From Ailanthus altissimus (taxonomy: Eukaryota > Streptophyta > Magnoliopsida > Sapindales > Simaroubaceae): DNA of 64,000 bases. The stretch covers positions 7,874,001 through 7,938,000 of the forward strand of contig OX327704.1 in assembly GCA_946807835.1 (NCBI GenBank), in the 5' to 3' direction. Made by a program: the position numbers and the translations under genes. The notes below the pieces were generated by a model. It saw only the letters and a list, made by a program, of their open reading frames with translations, did not search any database and had not been told where the DNA came from. Of the stretch, positions 59,956 to 64,000 are shown piece by piece. Within the stretch, counting starts at the first letter, position 1; every line of letters begins with the position of its first letter.

Positions 59956-61281
59956 TGATTGTCTATTTTAATGACCTAACGCAAGTGTACGCTTTTTGTA
60001 TTAAGTAATATAGGACTAAGTCCAGATTATTGATCCCACAAAGACTATTGTTTCTATTTTCTTCAATTGAATACTAAAATTACTCTACTTTACCTTTATC
60101 CAGACTAGCTTCAATGATGGAGTTTGACTAACTAAATTATTGCTATCAAATTGAACCTAATTAAAATATCGCAAGTACTTAGAGATACAATTCACTAAAT
60201 TGATAGGTAATCTAGGGTAACAACGCATCACTAAGTTCACTGAACCCTTTAATCCCTTAGTTATTTTCCTTTTAATCAATTGATTGGCTAGACACTGATT
60301 TCATCATAAGCTTCTGTCGACAGTCGAATGATAATATCACACCCTAACAATTACCTATATGTCTATGGTAATCCGAATAAGATACAACTCGTTAAGATTA
60401 AGTCTAATCAAACCATACATGCCACCTCGGTATATGTCTATCCTAGATGGAACTCATAGATATTACCCTATGATCATGTATCAATCTATCATAAGCTAAA
60501 CACATGATTCCTTTCGTCAAAGTTATCATGGTTCCTAAACAATCAGAATAGTGATCAAGTATAATGAAAGCATTAAGCATAGATAGATTGAATCAATTAA
60601 GGGATAAAAGTTCATAACTAAGAGATTAAAAGAATCAATTACATACTAGGTTCAATAACGTCTAACCCTAGATCAAAAGAAATTAGCTCATGTTCAAAAC
60701 AAGAATATCAAAGCAAAAGTATGAAAATATAATGAATGAAATCATCTCTTAAAAGTAAGAAATAACACAAAACAAGTGATGCCCTGAGTTGTTCTTCTTC
60801 CTCTTGTCTTGATTGCTCAAGAATTGACTCCCCAATCTTCAATCTTTAATAACTTCACCTTGATCTCTTGGCTTGAATGTGTGTTTGTTGCTTGTGTTAT
60901 TCGCCTTGCTAAGTCTCTTTATTTTTGCCTAAAAAGAGTATTTTTGTTACTATGAGAAACCCTAGGCACGAGGATCTTCGAATCCCCCTTCAATAGACGA
61001 GTTTAGAAGGGTATTTAAACATCCGCACGGCCGCCGCGGTGCTCACACGCTGTTCTGGGCGCCGCGGCGCCCAGACACCTGCTGCTGCGCTACTTTTGTA
61101 TTTTGAGCAAATCTTCTTCGTTTGACGTCCAATTTGCTTCCCGTTTGTTTCTATGCATCACCTTTTCCATCATGAATCTGTTTATGATCAGAAAACACAA
61201 TTAAATAGTCAAATACTAATGATTTGGAACAAAATACAAAAGTTAAGTACAAATCCTACTAGTGCTTTTATGCCCCTATCA
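59956..61281 (-). repeat. 5' LTR of element C (1326 bp)
   Basis: Plus-strand TGATTGTCTATTTT (59,956) to GCCCCTATCA (61,281). Identical layout to the 3' LTR, including the palindrome at 61,056-61,073 and the TATA-like box. Differences from the other LTR are mostly single C/T or G/A changes, plus a one-base length difference, and they cluster in the last 250 bp. Confidence 0.92.
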
Positions 61282-61286
61282 CTACA
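61282..61286. repeat. Right TSD of element C
   Basis: CTACA directly after the LTR end CA at 61,281; partner of TTACA at 54,208-54,212. Confidence 0.75.
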
Positions 61287-61555
61287 GTGACATTTCAGTT
61301 TCTTTTTCATGATTTTTCATGCTTAATGAAGCTAAAATAAGGTTACATACCAATCCCTAAGCTCAATTGAAGCCTCTATTAGTGATAATTCAAGAAAAGA
61401 ATGTAAGAAAAGCATTGTTTTATGAGTTGATAAGTGAGATTTCAAGAATGCTTCAATTGATATTCTTGTGTGTATTTTTGGCTTAGATTGAGTTAAATTC
61501 TAGTGTGGAGCTTGAAGGAGTCATTAATTTGAAGAAATTGGGAAGGTAAGAATTA
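61287..61555 (+). repeat. Element E, continuation after C
   Basis: Noncoding sequence that continues the left flank of element C. No domains or conserved frame. It leads without a clear boundary into the 1618-bp repeated unit. Likely LTR or leader of a large retroelement; the family is not identified. Confidence 0.4.
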
Positions 61556-63173
61556 GGGTTTTTGGTGAGTTAAATGTAGAGACTTCAATTGAGTTGAAAT
61601 TAGGCAATAAGAATGAAATTGGCTTGATTTTGATGCAATTGGAACAAGAAATTGAGAAAAGAAATGTGTTGGAACATAGGGTGAAATTCTGCCACTTTAG
61701 GGAAGTTAGGGATTGAGTTGTTGTGTATAAATGATGCATTATGTATGTTGAATGTATATGGTTGATGGAAAAACCAAAAATGAAGAAAATGGGGCATAAT
61801 TGTCCATTTTAGAAAGGTGAAGGACAATTATATCCAACCAAGTTATAAGGCGTTTAATAATTTTCAGGGTGCCGGGTGATGAGTTAGATTAGATTAAATG
61901 ACTCCGTAAATGAAAATCAGGAAGTAGTATGCATCCGGGCTTTGAATGCTGATTAGGGCGTTTAGTAGTTAAATGAGATTCTAGCATTTGATTTGGTTCT
62001 AAATGTCATTTATGGCGCGTAGGTGAAGAAAACCGAGAGCGGTAACGAGAGCAGAAATCTGGAGCGAAATTGAGCGCGGAGCAGTTGTGAGTAAAAATCT
62101 GCCATTTCTTTTATCTTTTGTTTACTATGTTCCCGCATAATAAAAATGTATGTTTTATGAGCTTTTAATGCATAAACATGATTATGATTTTGATATGTAT
62201 CCATAGATATGCATTTACATGTTCGGTTTAAGAAACAGTTTTAAAATTTCTGCATTTATTTTAATGGCCATTGATACCCTTAGATTATAGTGGTGGTGAT
62301 TGTATTAGACCTGGTCGGTATATCCCATGCACCTGGGCAGGTTTTGACGATGTGTCACTAACTCCAAAAAGTCGGGATGTCGAGTCATATGAGTCGCTCT
62401 ATGTGTACGGAGTATTGTCTCGCTATATGTATGCGATGTAAGATTCCACTGCATAGCCAGTGAGATGTCTTCAGATGTCATTGTAGGTGCTGCTAGTTGA
62501 GGTGCCCCGTAACCTACTCATGTGTGCGGCGTTAGTTGAGTCGGTACGTGAGTATAGAGCTTTAAGGTTACCATTGGTACAGTTTACAAAGAAAATGGCC
62601 GAGCGAGGACTTTACTTGTTTCGTTTTATCGATAGCATTTATGCGTTTATATGCACACAGTAGTTATTATGTTATATAAATTTTGGATATTGCTTCCTAA
62701 AGATGTAAATAAATATCCACTCGGCAAGATTTCATCGGCATATGATATTAGAAACTATTTTACAGCTTTACATCAGTTTTAGAGGCATGATTTCTGCATG
62801 TACTTTAGAATTTACTATCTATGCATAATGTTATTTTATTTGAAATCTTAATTGCACTCACTGAGCTTCTTTAGCTCACTTGTTTTGTGTTTTATGTTTT
62901 CTAAACCCTTCCCAAGTGCAGGTCTCGGTACGCAAGCTGCTGATTCTCCTATTGTCGAGTAATGGGCCAAATCTGAAGATCATTTTTGTATATATAAATA
63001 TGCTAAATAGCACCCTCTACTTTATGCATAGTAATTGTAGGCATGTATATTTGTATGTATGTTTTGAACCAAAAAGAAGATATTTCGATATTATGATGAT
63101 CGTTTTTGTTTTTTATGAGTATGCTCATTTTGTGATTCAAATGAAACTATTGAGTTGTGTTGGATTTGATTGA
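61556..63173 (+). repeat. Tandem duplication, unit 1 (1618 bp)
   Basis: Begins GGGTTTTTGGTGAGTTAAAT and recurs at 63,174. It holds no conserved ORF. Visible landmarks: GAGAGCGGTAACGAGAGCAG (about 62,035), CGGTATATCCCATGCACCTG (about 62,314), a run of short phrases around AGTCGGGATGTCGAGTCATA (about 62,371), GAGCTTCTTTAGCTCACTTG and CAAGTGCAGGTCTCGG (about 62,912), and TATATAAATATG (about 62,990). The wording resembles plant gypsy LTRs of the Tekay/Del type, but I cannot confirm this. The 97-codon plus frame at 62,880-63,173 has no recognisable motif. Confidence 0.75.
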
Positions 63174-64000
63174 GGGTTTTTGGTGAGTTAAATGTAGAGA
63201 CTTCAATTGAGTTGAAATTAGGCAATTAGAATGAAATTGGCTTGATTTTGATGCAATTGGAACAAGAAATTGAGAAAAGAAATGTGTTGGAACATAGGGT
63301 GAAATTCTGCCACTTTAGGGAAGTTAAGGATTGAGTTGTGGTGTGTAAATGGTGCATATTATAAATTGAATGTATATGGTTGATGGAAAAACAAAAAATG
63401 AAGAAACTAGGACATAATTATCCATTTTGGAAAGGTGAAGGGCAATTATGTCCAACCAAGTTATAAGGCGTTCAATAATTTTTAGGGCGCCGGATGGTGA
63501 GTTAGATTAGATTAAATGGCTCTGTAAATAAAAATCAGAAAGTAGTTTCCATCCGGGCTTTGTGTGCTGATTAGGGCATTTAGTAGTTAAATGAGATTCT
63601 AGCATTCGATTTTGTTCTAAATGTTATTTATGGCGCGCGCTAGGTGAAGATAACCGAGAGCTATAATGGGAGCAGAAATCGAGAGCGAAATTGAGCGCGG
63701 AGCGGTTGTGAGTGAAAATCTGCCTTTTCTTTCGTTTATTATGTTTCAGCATAATGAAAGTGAATGTTTTATGAGTTTCAATGCATAAACATGATTATGA
63801 TCTTGATATGTATCTATAGATATGCACTTACACGTTCGGTTTAAGAAACAGTTTTAAAATTTCTGCATTTATTTTAAAGGCCATTGATACCCTCAGATTA
63901 TAATGATAGTGATTGTATTAGACCCGGCCGGTATATCCCGTGCACATGGGCAGGTCTTCGGGGTGTGTCACTAACTCTGCGAAGTTGAGATGTCGAGTCA
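63174..64000 (+). repeat. Tandem duplication, unit 2 (partial)
   Basis: The first 827 bp of a second copy of 61,556 onward, cut by the window end. It matches unit 1 nearly throughout with scattered substitutions and a small GCGCGC expansion near 63,634 (one GCGCG in unit 1). It may be followed by more copies. Confidence 0.78.

Larger units (their letters stand above)
54213..61281 (-). mobile_element. Element C: near-complete Athila/Tat-type element lacking pol
   Basis: A 7069-bp unit with two LTRs (1327 and 1326 bp), PBS at 59,932-59,949, PPT at 55,540-55,555 and a 5-bp TSD with one change. Between the LTRs only gag and protease are readable; RT, RNase H and integrase are absent. The internal region of about 4.4 kb is too short for a full pol plus gag of this lineage. 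Right after the shortened ORF come GTTGCCTCCCAATAAGCG-type sequences (57,168) that normally follow pol in related elements, so pol was lost as a block. By hand alignment the LTRs differ at roughly 55 sites, about 4%. It would need proteins from an autonomous relative to move. Confidence 0.88.

Noticed and set aside
62880..63173. 97-codon frame in the 1618-bp unit
   Set aside because: No recognisable motif, AT-rich low-complexity composition, and the second copy lies beyond the window so conservation cannot be tested.

Overview
The window is intergenic plant (angiosperm, most likely eudicot) repeat DNA, probably pericentromeric or other heterochromatin. It is AT-rich and holds plant-type Ty3/gypsy retrotransposons, LTRs with TG...CA ends, primer-binding sites matching the 3' end of plant tRNA-Asp, a SINE-like pair with a pol III B box, and a very long satellite array. 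I found no intact cellular gene. Every coding stretch I recognise is retrotransposon-derived and carries stops or frameshifts. The species cannot be named from sequence alone.

Layout. 1-3498: degenerate plus-strand Ty3/gypsy polyprotein (protease tail, RT, RNase H, integrase, C-terminal tail) with its 3' LTR (element A). About 3499-7236: minus-strand Athila-like element (element B) into which A appears to have inserted; its 5' LTR, tRNA-Asp PBS, an AT-rich leader, and fragments of gag, protease and RT survive. About 7237-53636: a satellite array with a monomer of roughly 480-487 bp, about 75-80 copies by my landmark count. It runs forward from 7.2 to 29.08 kb, is inverted from 29,081 to 41,732, and runs forward again to about 53.64 kb. 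The array is interrupted by a solo LTR-like family D in three copies (10,254-12,410; 25,143-26,504; 33,713-35,383), a head-to-head SINE-like pair (36,483-36,797), solo LTR F (36,798-38,484), solo LTR G (39,435-40,728) and a 676-bp gypsy tail/LTR fragment flanked by a perfect 58-bp direct repeat (51,554-52,345). 53.64-64 kb: LTR-type sequence of an unidentified large element E, containing a tandem duplication with a 1618-bp period, split by element C (54,213-61,281). C is an almost complete minus-strand Athila/Tat-type element with two LTRs of 1327 and 1326 bp, PBS, PPT and a near-matching 5-bp TSD, but only gag and protease between the LTRs.

The parts do not form a pathway. They record nested insertions into and beside a satellite array, followed by decay. 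Most premature stops in the retroelement ORFs fit C-to-T (or G-to-A) changes, as expected for long-methylated DNA. The most notable items are the satellite itself with its 12.65-kb inverted block, the 58-bp flanking duplication, the pol-less element C with a conserved 18-bp GC palindrome in its LTRs, and the inverted SINE-like pair.
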